Translations under genes and position numbers: made by a program | NCBI RefSeq assembly: GCF_008728515.1 | Contig: NC_044990.1 | Span: 66,878,879-66,942,878 of the forward strand | Direction of reading: 5' to 3' | DNA length: 64,000 bases | From: Papio anubis | Taxonomy: Eukaryota; Chordata; Mammalia; Primates; Cercopithecidae | Part shown: one piece after another, positions 12,720-25,387 of the stretch | Numbering within the stretch: the stretch's first letter is position 1 | Layout: each line of letters begins with the position of its first letter | The notes under the pieces: generated by a model | The model's database searches: none | What the model was told of the DNA's origin: nothing | The model's input: only the letters and a program-made list of their open reading frames with translations

Positions 12720-13445
12720 AAACTCTTAGACAATGGCTAACAGCTTAGCTTGTTGGTTTGGGGGCTTGGAAGGAGCAATATTAGAAGAAAGAGATAAAGA
12801 GGTCTGGGAAATAGTCATGTGGGTGGAACAATGGTACCCAAGGTTTGAGAAAGGCTGAATCTCAAATTAATGCAGAACCTAGATCATACACTTCAAAAGA
12901 AGCACTAACCTCAAGGGGACAAAAATATTTATCACATAGATATTAGCCAGCCTCTATTCTCAGTGACTGAGCAGTGGGCTCATAAATTAAGTAGATGTAC
13001 AGCTATGTGTAGGCCCAGCAACATAGTCTTCCTCTCACCAAGGCTGATGTGGTTATTCCCATTACTGAAAATCTAAATTGTGAGATGTAGAATTCCAATA
13101 TATGTCTCAAAGAAATCCACCAGAAGTTGTGTCAAGTAGTTACAGTAAGGCTTTTCAAACTTTTAAAGGGCAGTACTTTATTCTGAACAGGATCAACTTG
13201 TGTTTTTTTAAGAGTTTGCCTTTTTCACTATAGTACATTGAAATAGCAGCACTACACAAGGACTAAGAGAATATCTCCTTTACTATCACGGGATCCCACA
13301 CAACACTGACACTGCACAGGCCAAAATATCTGCTCCTCAATGAGAAGTGTGACATCGTGGAACCTACTGCTCATGCCTCATAGTAAATTACTTAGGGCTG
13401 CCATTGATAGAACATTAGAAAGACCTTTTAAAGACATACATACTA
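12720..13445 (+). pseudogene. ERVL pol remnant: RNase H to integrase region
   Basis: Nucleotide resemblance to ERVL pol runs from about 12720 (GACAATGGCTAACAGC, then GGGGGCTTGGAAGGA) through the integrase core near 13290-13430. Multiple stops and indels leave no usable frame. The coding block is cut at 13468 by an inserted solo LTR, and the next pol stretch resumes after 13974 (GCCAGGAATCAATGG near 14019). Confidence 0.6.
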
Positions 13446-13468
13446 TGCCAACCTGAAGCTCCTGATGG

Positions 13469-13970
13469 TGATGCAAAGCAGGTGAACCCCAAACTGAGGC
13501 TTAGTCTGGGAGGGTTCTTTGTTTTGCCCAGGAGAGATTCCAAGAATGAGCTGGTGGTAGAAGAAAATGGCTTAGTTACGGCTCCAGTGGTATTACAGCT
13601 CAGGCAGTATTATAGGTCTGTGACTGATTCTGCGGAGCAGTGCTACCCCATAGTCAGTGTGCTGAGAGAACCAGCTCAGGGCAGTTCTGCAGAAATATAT
13701 AAACCTACTTTTAATTACATGCAGACTAAGGGGCAGTTTATGCAGAAATTTCTAAGGAAAGGGTAATAACTTCTGGGTCATTCGATCATTGCCATGGAAA
13801 GGGGCAGTCACGCCTGGGTGTTGCCATGGCAATCGTAAACAAACATGGCACACAGGTGGGCATATCTTTATAGAAAGCTGCTTCTTCTGCCCTGTCCCTG
13901 TTTTAGTGAGTCCTTGATTTGGTCAGTGTCTGAATCCTGCCTCCAGAGTTGAGTCCTGCCTCCTATCTCA
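13469..13970 (-). mobile_element. Solo LTR, class I ERV type, antisense, nested in the ERVL
   Basis: The element starts TGATGCAAAGCAGG and ends CTCCTATCTCA (TG...CA termini, 502 bp). It is flanked by a 4 bp duplication ATGG at 13465-13468 and 13971-13974, the TSD size of gammaretrovirus-like ERVs. The internal words GCCATGGCAATCG and CCATGGAAAGGGG are familiar from a common LTR family whose promoter side reads on the minus strand. A 94-codon frame at 13482-13766 is incidental. I cannot give the family name. Confidence 0.7.
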
Positions 13971-15059
13971 ATGGCACACTATGTGTTTAGGATACTGTTT
14001 TTCAACATGCATTATATGCCAGGAATCAATGGCCACTATGTAGTTCTATGCCTCTGAAAGAATGAATAAACATGTCTGGGAATCCAGGGGCTGAAGTAAG
14101 AATGTCTCTTCTCACCTTCACTGCAAGGAATTTATTTGAAGAATATATATTTCCTGTCCTTACAATTTTAAACACAGTATCTAGAGTTCCTGGGAAACAC
14201 CAGGGAACACATTAAGACTTCCACTGAAAATAGATGTACCACTGCCATCTGGTCATTTTTATATACTTCTTACCATAAGCAAGTAGACAAATAAATGAAA
14301 CAAATTCTTAATCTTGATCATCATGAGATGGTAGGATATTAGACATTGAATGTGAGTAGGAAAAAGTCAGTTTGGGAATCCACTGTCTGTCTCTTCATGA
14401 TCCCATATATTATTGAACTGTGGTCAGGTAATGATCAGGCAAGTGAATGGTTACCAGAAGTACAGGGATGTGAGTCCTGAAGGGTACTCAGAAGAACATC
14501 ACACGCTACAGAAGTATAGACTACAATGGATGGTAGAGATTGTCTTTTCAACCTCAAAGGTGCAATAATTTGATCTGATGAGGCTTGAAATATCTTTTGG
14601 CAATTATAGTCTTGGCAACAACTTCAGCAACAGGAATTACAGTTCATTGCAGTAACTGCTCTCTTGTAGTGTTCGACCCTTTGCAATCATGACGAGTTAT
14701 CATTCTGAAAAATCTGTGTAGAGAATCCAGTGTGAGGCATGACTGTATCCACGGCTGCCACAGATGTTGGTGTTGCTTTGTCTGTTCACTGTCGTATTCC
14801 TTCATCAGTTTTGTGCACACTGCTCTCCAACGTGCTTTTATTACCAACAACCGGAACTGAGGGCCTTTATAGAAGAGCTGCCCTTAGTCTCCTGGAGATC
14901 ACGTTTTCTGCAAGTGCAGGTGTAGCTGGAAGTGCCTGCAAATTTACATCGCCTCAGGGGCAGTCCTTAGCTAATGTCTGATTGCTTCGGTACAATTGAT
15001 TTGGATTTCACTGAAGTACAACCTACATTGCTTTATGAGCTCAGTGGGACTTAATATCA

Positions 15060-15199
15060 CAAAAGTGCTTGCCCTTCTTCCTTTCTCAGGCCCACTCTCC
15101 TACTCTGTACTGGTCTTTTCTGGAAATGCTTCCTTTCTAATAAACCACCCTCATAGAATTCTTCATCTCAGAGTCTGCTTCTGACAAACCCATTCTACA
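15060..15199 (+). repeat. 3' LTR end of the ERVL-like provirus
   Basis: Carries a CTAATAAACC polyadenylation-type word near 15138 and ends with the same GCTTCT...AAACCCA...ACA block as the 5' LTR. Its left limit may reach about 14968 and cannot be set by eye. Confidence 0.5.
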
Positions 15200-15211
15200 A
15201 AAAGCACAATG

Positions 15212-15514
15212 TGTCCTGGTGCAGTCACTCATACCTATATTTCCACCACTTTGGGAAGCCAAGGCAGGAGGATCACTTGAGGCCAGGGATTCAAGACCAG
15301 CCTGGCCAACATTGTAAAACCTCCTCTCTACTAAAAATACACAAATTAATCAGGCACTGTGTGCAGTGGCATGTGCCTGTAATCCAAGCTACTCGGAAGG
15401 CTGAGGCAGGAGAATTGCTTGAACCCGGGAGGTGGAGGCTGCAGTGAGCTGAAATTATGCCACTGCACTCCAGCCTGGGCAGCAGAGTGAGACTGAAAAA
15501 AAAAAAAAAAAAAA
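15212..15514 (+). mobile_element. Full-length Alu
   Basis: TGTCCTGGTGCAGTCACTC start, both arms, and an A tail directly after GAGACTG. Diverged S/J-type copy immediately downstream of the ERVL 3' LTR. Confidence 0.92.
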
Positions 15515-16059
15515 TTAGCTCATTGTAAAAATAATGTTACAAATTTACACTAGGAAATTTATTATAAATTAGAGTAAAATAAGCTTAAAGATAGTAAGAT
15601 AATATTATGCCATAAATGTTGCAATATATACCTTTATTATTATTCACTGGTTTAGCTTTTCCTATCCATTATATAAATAAAGATAATTTTTAAAAAATAG
15701 CTGACTATATTAGTCAGCAGAAACACACATACAAAATAACTGGTTCCTCTTGATAGCTTATTATGACCTGACTAGAGCGAAAACATTTACTTTGCAAACT
15801 GCAAATGAAGTTCATTGAATGTAATTGAATTAATTACTCGTTGATATATTTTTGACAAATCTTTGAAATACTTTTATGCAGAGGCTAAAAATCTTGCATT
15901 TTCTTATCAATTTAAATTTTTTCTATTATTTTTAATACAAATAAACACATATATAATTGTAGGCAAATTCAATGTTTCTAAAGAAATTAAATATTCCTTC
16001 TATTAATATATTACGAGTAGAATAGAAACACCCAATGTCACCTTCCTCCTTCCTGTGTT
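15515..16059. other. Unassigned AT-rich sequence
   Basis: About 0.5 kb, very AT-rich, no recognised feature. Confidence 0.4.
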
Positions 16060-17526
16060 TTACTTTACATCATTTTATTCAGGAATAATTCACATGCAAT
16101 AAACTGCATCATTCCAAAGTGTACAATTCGGTGAGTTTTGAGAGTTGCACAAACCTGTAAAACCACAAACACAGTCAAGACCCAGAACATTTCAATCACC
16201 CCCAAAGCTTCTTTATATTGCTTTGCAGTGTATATTTCTCTCGGTTGCTGGCCCGTGTGAACATTGATCTTTATGTCACTATAATTAATTTGCCTTTTTA
16301 TATAATGAACTCATATGGCATGCAATTTTTTGTGACTGGTTTCTTTCATTCAACATGATTTTGAGATTCATCTATGTTGTTCAGCATAACAGTAGTCATC
16401 CCTGTTTATCACATAGAGTCCTTTGAATGCTTCACTCTGCTTATTTGACAGGTGATACTTATATAACCGTAGTAGGATACCAAAACCGTGATATAACTTT
16501 AAATAGACTACATACCATATTCAGTTTTTACCATTTCTTTACATATATTCACACATGTGTGTGTACATTTGTATGCAATTCTGTCCCACATACAGATTTG
16601 TATAACCACCAACTAAATCAGGATATAAAATTATTATATTACCATAAAGAAATCCCTCATTCTATCCCTTTATATTCGCAATCCTCCCACACACCATCCT
16701 CGTCGCTTGGCAACCACTATTTTGTTCTCATTCTTCATAATTTTATCATTTCAAAAATGTTACATAAGAGGAATTGTAGAGTATGTACTCCTTCAAAATT
16801 GGTTTGTTTCACACAGAACCTAATGCCTTTGAGATCCATACTAGGGTTTCTTTCATCAATAGTCTATCTCCTTTTACCCTAGTCTAATGTCCTGCTGGGT
16901 GAAAACAGTATATTTTGTTTTCTGTTTACCTGTTGATGAACGTTTGCGTTATTTGCAAATTTTGCCATTATGATTAAAACTATTATGAATATTCATATAC
17001 AAGTATTTGATTCTAATATATTTTCATTTCTCTTTGTTAAATGCCTAGCAGTGGAATTTCTGGGTTTTATGGTCAGTGCTTACTAATATTTTAAGAAACT
17101 ATTAAACTTTTTCAAACTAGTAGTGACATTTTACTTTCCATGACCATTGCCTTGTTGGACTGTTCACTATTGAGTTTTACATTGAGTTGCAATATTTTGT
17201 TCCTTCATGTGATTTGTATTTTCACTTTGTTAATGGAAACAAAGAGCAAACGTTTTTCACTTTCATAAAGCTTAAACTCTTCATTTTTCTTAATATTATA
17301 TTTTTGTGTGCTATATAAGAAACCCAAGTCCTGGGAGGGCTTCGAGGAGGTTTTAGTGTGGTCTTTCACATTTAGGGTAATCAAATTTAAAAACAAACAA
17401 ACAAACAAAAAGTTATTCTGTAAGCTAAGTGTTGATACTTTCTTTTCCCCCATAGCACAGTTTCTACAAGGGCTTTCCTTCTTTCCCACATTGAATTATG
17501 AAATAATTTCGTCAAAAAGCAATTGA

Positions 17527-18363
17527 TAGAACAATTTATATTCCTTTGCATATATACCCAGTAATGGGATTGCTGAGTTGAATGGGTTTTCTGTCTTTAG
17601 GTCTTTGAGGGATCACCACACTGTCACCTACAATTGTTAAACCAACGTACACTCCCATCAAGAGCGTACAAGCTTTCCCTTTTCTCCACAACCTCACCAG
17701 GATTTGTTATTTTTAAATATTTTAATAGTAGTCATTCTGACTGGTGTTAGACGGTATCTCGTTGTGGTTTCGATTTGCATTTTTCTAATGATTGGTGATC
17801 TTGAACTTCTATTCTTATGATTGTTGGCTACATGTACTTCTTCTTTTGAAATGTGTTCATATTCATTGCTCATTTTTTATGGAGTTACAGGTTATAAAGA
17901 CATATGTTCACTGCAGCGCTATTCACAATAGCAAAGATATGGAATCCATCTAAATGCCCATCATTGGTAGACTGGATAAAGAAAATGTGGTATAGGTACA
18001 TCACGGAATACTAGGCAACCATAAAAAAGAACAAGATCATGTTCTTTCCAGGGACATGAATGGAGTTGGAGGCCATTATCCTTATCAAACTAACACAGGT
18101 ACAGAAAACCAAATACTGCATGTTCTCACTTTTAAGTGAGAACACTTGGGCACATAGAGGAAGAAGACAAACTGAGGCCTACTGGAGGGCAGAGAGTGGG
18201 AGGAGGCAGAAGATCAGAAATAACAGACTAATGGGTACTAGGCTTAATATCTGGGTGATGGAATAATTTGTACAGCCAACCCCCATGACACAAGTTTAAT
18301 TGTGTAACAAACCAGCACTTGTACTCCTGAACTTAAAAATTTTTTTAATGAAAGTAAAAATAA
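17527..18363 (+). mobile_element. 5'-inverted (twin-primed) L1PA-type insertion with TSD
   Basis: The left arm, 17527 to about 17890, is antisense L1 (ATATACCCAGTAATGGGATT near 17554). The right arm, about 17891 to 18363, is the sense 3' end (CTGCAGCGCTATTCACAATA, then CACTTGTACTCCTGAACTT and an A-rich tail). The two arms are adjacent in L1, so little was lost at the inversion. A 13 bp TSD, AAAAAGCAATTGA, lies at 17514-17526 and 18364-18376. The host L1M reads continuously if the insert is removed. Confidence 0.85.
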
Positions 18364-18465
18364 AAAAAGCAATTGAACATGTGTGAAGGTCTATTTCTGG
18401 ACAGTCTCATCAGTTTCATTGATTTATATGTCTTTTGTTTTACCAACTCTTAATTTTCTTTACTT

Positions 18466-18755
18466 TTTATTTTTTTGAGACGGAATCTCATTCTGTCACC
18501 AGGGTGGAGTGCTGTGGCGCAATCTCAGCCCACTGCAAACTTCACCTCCCAGGTTCAAGCGATTCTCCTGCCTCAGCCTCCTGAGTAGCTGGGACTATAG
18601 GTGTGCGCCACCACGCCCAGCTAATTTTTGTATTTTTAGTCGAGACAGGGTTTCACCATGTTGGCCAGGATGGTCTCAATCTCTTGACCTCATGATTCAC
18701 CTGCTTCAGCCTCCCAAAGTGCTGAAACTACAGGCATAAGCCACTGCGCCAGACC
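18466..18755 (-). mobile_element. Full-length Alu, antisense, nested in L1M
   Basis: T-rich start, GAGACGGAATCTCATTCTG, both arms, end CCACTGCGCCAGACC. L1M sequence resumes on the right. Confidence 0.92.
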
Positions 18756-21620
18756 CTGTTGTTTTATGTAAGTCAAGATTAGGTACAGTAAGTACTTCAG
18801 TGTAGTTATACTTTCTTAAATTTGCTTTGGCAGTTATATTTTCATATAATATATAGAATTGACTTGCCAATTTCAACCAAAATGCCTGCTGGATTTGCAT
18901 GGAGTTGAAGTATGTATATTGGCAAATTTTTGTAAATTGAAATTTTATTTTCCAAACAATTGATACCATATATCTTTTCAATTGTTTCAGTCTTCTTTAA
19001 TGCATGTCAGCATTCTGTAGTTTGCAGTGTGTGTATGTGTGTGTATGTCTGAGAAAAAGAGAGACAGGGAGAGTACAATTTTCTAAAATCCCTTTGTTAG
19101 ATGAAAAAAATTCAATTCTATTCCTTTTTCTGTGAGAGTTATGAATATGTGTTGAATCTTCTTAAATCTTTTTTCACACCTTTGGAGATGCTAATGTGAT
19201 TTAGTTTCCTCTTTTTCTACTAATAGATTATATTATGTGATGTAATTTTTGCAGGTTAAGTCAACGCTGCATTGCTGAGATAAACCTGACTCTTTCACTA
19301 TATATATATTGCTGTATTCTATGAGTTAAATTTTATGAAAGATTATTCATTTATGGTATTGGGGGATATAAGTCTGAAGTAGTGTCTTGTTTTATCTTGC
19401 TTGCAATATCTGTTTCTGACATGAATTTGGATAAAATAATTCCTTGAGACTGTTTCTTTGACCCATGTTTTATTTCAAGATATGAAGAATAATTTCAAAA
19501 TATTTGAACTGTCCCTGGATTGCTCTTTGTTTTTGATTTACTATTTATTTATGCATTACATATTGTATTACATATAATATCAAACATAACACATTTTCTG
19601 AATCTTTGTTTTTTTGGCCCAGCATATCTTTATCCTGGTGAGTGATCCATGTGCACCCTAGAAGATATTCTGTCTTTATTGTTTACAGTGCCCTGTACAT
19701 ATAACTTAAACAAAGACAGTTGATAGTGTTGTTTGAATACTCTATATTTTATAATTCTTTGACTAGTTATGCTTTTAATTGCTAGGAGAGGAGTGTTAAA
19801 ATTTTCACTCTGAGCATTTCTTTATTTCTTTGTTTCTGCCAAGTTTTGCCTTTTGTAATAATGAGACTCTTTAATTAGATGCATAAAAACTTATGATACT
19901 TAAGTCACACAGAGAAATTATCCTTTTATCATTGTGAAATTACCTCTTTATTTCTAATATTCTTTGTCTCCATCTTTATTCCCTCTGATGCTACTATAGC
20001 CACATCAGCCTATATTTGTGGTTTATATTGTATGCATTTTTCACTCACTATTTTCAACCTCTTTATGCCTTATGATTAAGATAAACGTTTTGCAGATAGT
20101 ATATAATTGAGTGCTATGTTTTTATCTATTATTATATCTGACTTTTAATTGCAGAGTTTATTTCATTAACATTGAAAGTAATGATTGATATGATTGCACT
20201 TACATCATCTATTTATTATATGTTTACTACTTTCCCTTCTGCTTTTGTATTAAACTCCATTTTTATTGTGCAAAATATTCAATTGTTACTATTAATATAT
20301 TGATGCTTTAGCTATACATCTTTATATTTTTCATAATTTCTCTGTGATTTCAATATTATATGTAAATTGTCACAGCTTATGAAGATTAATGTTAAATAAA
20401 ACATAGAAAACTTGCAACCTATATTAGGTCCAGCCCCCACCACTCTCTGTGCTTTAAATGACATAGATATTATATTCTACATATATTCCCACCATTATAT
20501 TGCACAATTTTTGCTATGGAAAATCATGTATATTTTAAACACATTAATAGAAATAAAATATTTTATTTTTACCCATATATTTAACATTTCCAATATTTTC
20601 ATTCAAGTGTAAAGATTGTGATTTTTCCAGTTTCATTTTTCTTCAAGCTGGAAAACTTTTAGTATTTCTTGTACTTCTTATATGAGAACAATCTGTTATT
20701 ACCTTACTTTTCTTTTTCGTGAATGTACCTTTCAATGAGCTTACCTTGAAGCATATTTTTGCTAAATCCAGAAAAAAAGATAAATGGTTTTTCTTCTTTC
20801 AGTATCTTAAAGATATTGCTCCATAGACTTTTGTTCTCTATTGTTTTTGATCAGGTTCTTATTGGTTTATCATTTTTCTCTGACTTCTGTTGAGATTTTT
20901 TTCTTTATCCTCAGTTTTCAGAAGTTGACTTTGATATGTTTAAGTGATATGCTCTTCAACTTTTTTTTTCTGTTGAGTTTTGCTGAGCTCTTGAATGTTT
21001 AAAGCTATGTCCTTCAAAATATGAGAGAAGATTTTGTCCATTATTCTATCACTTACGTGTTTTTTCATTCTGGAGCAGTTCATTTTTTCTTTCCTCTCTT
21101 TCTGGGTTTCAGATGAATGGTATGTTAGATATGATATTCTCCCAAAGATCATGAAGCTATGTGTTAATTTTGTCAGTCCTTTTATCTCTTTTACTCAAAT
21201 TGAATAATTTATTTTTCTTCAAATTTCTGTGACATTTTTCTTTCAACTTCAATCTGTTTTTTTTTTTTTCTAGACACCGAATTTTTCAGTTCTATGATTT
21301 ACCATTTTATGATATATTTCTGTGCTGAGATTCTTAAGTTTTCATTCATTTAAATTGTATATAACTTTAGTATATTGAGCATAGCAATAATGGCTTCTGC
21401 ATATATATATATATTTTTTTTTCTTATCTGTGTCATCTCAGAATTGACATTTGTTGATCTCTTGACAAGAATGGATCATAGTCCCTGGCACTTTATAGTT
21501 TGAGTCTTGTATTATTGAGTGATAGATATTATAAGTCCTATATTTCAGAGATTGAGAATTCTGCTAGTTGTACCAAATATTGTTGACTCTTAAAAATCAT
21601 TTTTTTAAAAATTAACTTTA

Positions 21621-24559
21621 GACTCAAATTGTAGACTGTCATACCTGAAGTAGAAAGAGGCTTAGAATAGGCTTTAGTTGTTTCAACTTTATTTGCAAGG
21701 GACTTAGTCTTCCTTTCATACGTGAGGTTCAGAGAACAGCCAGGTGCCTGGGTTTACTCTATCCACACAATTAGAAATACCTTTTTTTTTTTGTTTTTTC
21801 TCAAATTCTCTCCTTCCTGGAGTTTTCCTGATACTATCTCATGGTTTTTTTCTTGATAAAAGGCTTCTCTGTTTCCTGGACAGAAAGTAAGGTTTTCGGG
21901 AGGTAGTTTTAACCATGTGGAAAAGCTTTCAGTCTGAAGCCTAAACAAACAAACACACAAATATATAAACGAATAAACTGAGACAACTAGCAATGTGACC
22001 ATCTCTTGTTCCTGTTTTAACAATGTTCAAACATCTAACTGTTTCATTTTGTTTGTGGAGCTTTGAGTAATTATACCATGTTGGATTGTATCCAACATGT
22101 ACAGGATGATTGACTCCTTGGGAGCCCCTCATCCTTACTGAAAAGGAAAACGCCATCCTGCTTCCTAGAATTGATCAATTTTCCATTCCATACTCCTCTA
22201 TATTTTATTAAGCATGTTTTATTTTTACATATTTCATGTAAATTTTAGAAACTTTTATATTTAGATATTTTTCTTAAAATTAATTGGTTTAATTATATAA
22301 TTTTGTTTGCTTATGTAGTTTCACTTAACAAAATATATTATTTGTAATATTGTACAGTGCAGTATTTCAGCATTTGAAAACAACACTTTTTCTGGTGACA
22401 TTTCTTTGTGCCCGGCTATCACAATATTATTTATGTTTAACTTTTTTATAAACTTCCCCTCAAGAAGACCACATTTATTTATATACTATCTGTATTTTAA
22501 TTAACCATATGAATATAAAGCTCTATGATTAGGAGAAATGAATGTCACTAGTTGCTCTAATGCCTTTCAGCAGTAATATGTTCAAATAAACTATGCAGTG
22601 AAGGTATGTTTTTATTAATCAATTAGGTTTTCATTGAAATAAATTTGTTTTGAATGAGCACAGATATTGTTATAAGGAATTCTAACGATGATCAATATTT
22701 AACTTTGACTTCTCAACAAGAAAATCTATGCTTTATTATATAGTATTTCCTTCATAACAAATTCAAAATGTCATTCATTTCTCACTTAGCTTTGAGTGTT
22801 GCCAGGTATGAGGAAATTTGCTGACTTAGGTAATAACAGTTCACTGTATTTGAGTCAAGTAATAGACAACTAGGAGAACTATTGGCTACACTGGATATTA
22901 AAATTTATTTAATGACCCATCAACTGTAGTTTGCCTGTGCAGAGTTTCAAAGAATGTAATTTTTTAACAAGGAAAAAACACAGCTTTAGCTAAAAGTCGA
23001 ATTTGGGTTCTGAAGCATATCTTAATCATATTTTCGCAATTAAATTACATTAACATGTTGCTGTATTGCTATATGTAATTATATATCTCTTCAGTTTTGA
23101 TTTGATGACTTTCCTTTCTGCTATTAACAAAGCTCCAGACTTCCACACTTTATAATGGTAGCAGTAATTGAACATAGCAGTGCAAGACCTATATTAGTTT
23201 GAGAAAATGAAAACATCACTGAGATATTATTGACTTTTAGACTGAATGAAAGATATTGTGAAGATTTGTATTATATTGTTTGCATGAAACATGAAACCTG
23301 TTCTGTATTATCTCAGTTAAAATCAAACATATGTGTAATAAAACTTGTTGAAAATGCAAATGTAATTGTCCAAGACAATGTCATCTAAAGAACATATCTA
23401 TTCACTGTATTTTGAAAATAAATTGAATAAGTCTGTCAATTATATAGTGTCCCAAACCATAAATGTTATTTAAATATGGATTAAAAAACTAAGAGGGTTT
23501 CCAGATTAAGATCCAAGAGCTATTTATGTGTTGTGAAGACATGAGGAGTTACTTGTTTTAAGTTTGTTTCAAGTTTGTCAGCCAGGGCCCACATCAGAGT
23601 AGAAAGCACCCTAGATTTTAAATGGAGTTAAATTTAATTAGTAGTTTAAGGTATCTCAAGATATAATTTTTAGAACAAATTTTTAATTTTTATTTTTCTA
23701 CAGGAAATAAAACACTTATTGGCAAACTAATGTGCCAATTGACAAATCCAGGAAAGAAAGGAAATAAAAATACATCTTGAAACCCATCAGGAAACTACAG
23801 AATCAAAGTATAGAAAATGGGGCTAAAATTTCAGAAAAAAGTTGTTCTCAGGGAAAGCTGCTAATGATCTATGGATGCTTTATTCCTAGGTGAGCATGCA
23901 AATTCTGGACTGAACAGGAGAGTAAATTTAAAGGTTGGCATAGTGAGCAGCTACTGCCCAACAGAGTGTCCAACAGAGTCTTTGTCATGTCACCAGGATT
24001 AAAAATCACAAATGGGGACTAGACATCTCAGCCACATGCCTGGTCTTTCTCTTGGAAAACTGTTTAATTATGAACCTATACAAGGTAAGTAACTTAGAAG
24101 TTAAAATAAACACTTGTGTAAAACTGTAGATTTTATTTCCAGTCTCTTAATGCTAGTGGAAGGTGCTTCAATGAGTATAATAGGCTCTCAGTTGAACTCT
24201 ACAATTAATGGTGAGCTGAGAATCCACAACTCCTCTTTCCCTAAGGATAATTTCTCATTCTAGGCAAAAGCTAAAATTTAAAAATTCTAATGTGTTGTTG
24301 TGTAAAACGCCATTGCACAGGGACAGAGAAAGAAGCAGAGATTTTGTCTGTCACTTGAGGTTGAAGTAGCAAAATTAGCAGCATGAAGATCATCAATAAA
24401 AAGTCAGCTTTGCTGAAGTCTGAATTTCCATGTGGTATGTAATTAAATATATAAGCCAAAATGTTTCAAAAGCAGAGTAGCTCTTTTTATAGTTTCTAGG
24501 AGAGGAGTGGACAAAGACATGTCAAAAGGAGGGTCTCTATTGAAAATAATAGATCCTCA
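21621..24559. other. Unassigned AT-rich sequence
   Basis: About 2.9 kb. The first few hundred bases may be the 5' extremity of the antisense L1M. Beyond that I see no gene, RNA gene or clear repeat. Short frames at 21754-22156 lack any signature. Confidence 0.4.
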
Positions 24560-25330
24560 AATAAATATTCAGAAGGGTTAAATACAAGGAAGAGAGGTAG
24601 ATTAAAGTAGAAATTTTAAGCCTGTAAAATAGAATTTGTAATATGAAGACATTAATAGATTAGTTTAAAAACAGCAGAGTCAAAGCAGAAAATTGAATGA
24701 GAGAACTAAAAACTGGCTAAAAAGTATCAAAATTGAAGCCAAGAAATACAAAAAAAAGTTGGAACATAATGAAGAGAATAAATAACAAGTGTGACACAGG
24801 GATTCTAAGAAGAATAGGGTAAATATGATGCAGAAGAAGAAATACTGAAAAGACAGTTAATCATTGTTTCAAATATGGCTGAAATATACCAGCCTGTGGA
24901 TTCAAAAAGCTCTTCAAACACCAAATTATACACAATGAGAGCAATCTATAGGCACAAATTCAAACTGAAGAGACCAAAAACAGAAAAGATCTCAAGAACA
25001 CCCTGTGGAAATATAAATATTTTCTATGAGGGATTAACAACAAGAATGTTAGTTGACATCCCTAGAATTGGTAGAAACCAGAAAAAAAATGACATGATGA
25101 AATCTATCTTCAAAATACTGAAATTTTAAAAATGACAATTTAGAATTCTATATCTAGTGAAAGTATCTTTACCAAAAGAAGAAAAACGATCCTTTCACAA
25201 AAATCAAAATGAAGAAATTTGTCATGAACATACCTGCACTGGAAGAGATAATAAATGAGAATTCTTTACTTCTCAGAAGAAAACAGGGAATTAAAGAAAA
25301 CAGTAAACCACAATGTGAATGGAAAATATA
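24560..25330 (+). mobile_element. Ancient L1M 5'-region fragment, sense (tentative)
   Basis: A purine-rich sense-strand stretch resembling the upstream part of old L1M elements (GGGTAAATATGATGCAGAAG near 24818, TTTAGAATTCTATATCTAGTG near 25139, CCTGCACTGGAAGAGATAAT near 25231). Diverged. The 84-codon frame at 24875-25129 lies inside it and is not a host gene. Confidence 0.5.
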
Positions 25331-25387
25331 TGGGTAAAAGAAAATGAACATTGAACACACAAAACAATAATATTAATATCTTGAGGT

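Larger units (their letters stand above)
9165..15199 (+). mobile_element. Degraded ERVL-class (class III) endogenous retrovirus, near full length
   Basis: An old provirus about 6 kb long including later insertions. It has a 5' LTR ending near 9667, a primer-binding-site-like TGG just after it, and an internal region resembling ERVL pol in order: an RNase H to integrase stretch at about 12720-13110 (word CAGTGGGCTCATAAA, then CTCTCACCAAGGCTGAT), and an integrase core stretch at about 13270-13440 (TCACGGGATCCCACACA, then TTGATAGAACATT). A non-coding 3' region and a matching 3' LTR terminus near 15199 follow. Stops and frameshifts occur throughout and nothing is intact. The family call is from recalled resemblance; the exact subfamily is unknown. 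Confidence 0.7.
16060..21620 (-). mobile_element. Long ancient LINE-1 (L1M group), antisense, with nested insertions
   Basis: On the + strand this follows the order of an antisense L1M: 3' region (TTCACATGCAATAAACTGC near 16090, GTGTACAATTCGGTGAG), then ORF2 reversed (GAACATTGATC, ATTATGAATATTCATATACA near 16981, CTGCTGGATTTGCATGG near 18886), then upstream sequence (TGTCTCCATCTTTATTCCC near 19965, TTCTTTCAGTATCTTAAAG near 20795). Two insertions split it: a twin-primed L1 at 17527-18363 and an Alu at 18466-18755. L1M sequence continues cleanly across each. The far end beyond about 19.5 kb is less certain. Open frames such as 16427-16882 are noise. Confidence 0.7.

Noticed and set aside
13482..13766. 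94-codon frame with normal-looking composition
   Set aside because: Entirely within the solo LTR at 13469-13970 and on the strand opposite the LTR's own direction.
16427..16882. 151-codon plus-strand frame
   Set aside because: Lies in antisense L1M sequence, has no protein signature and the frame opposes the element.
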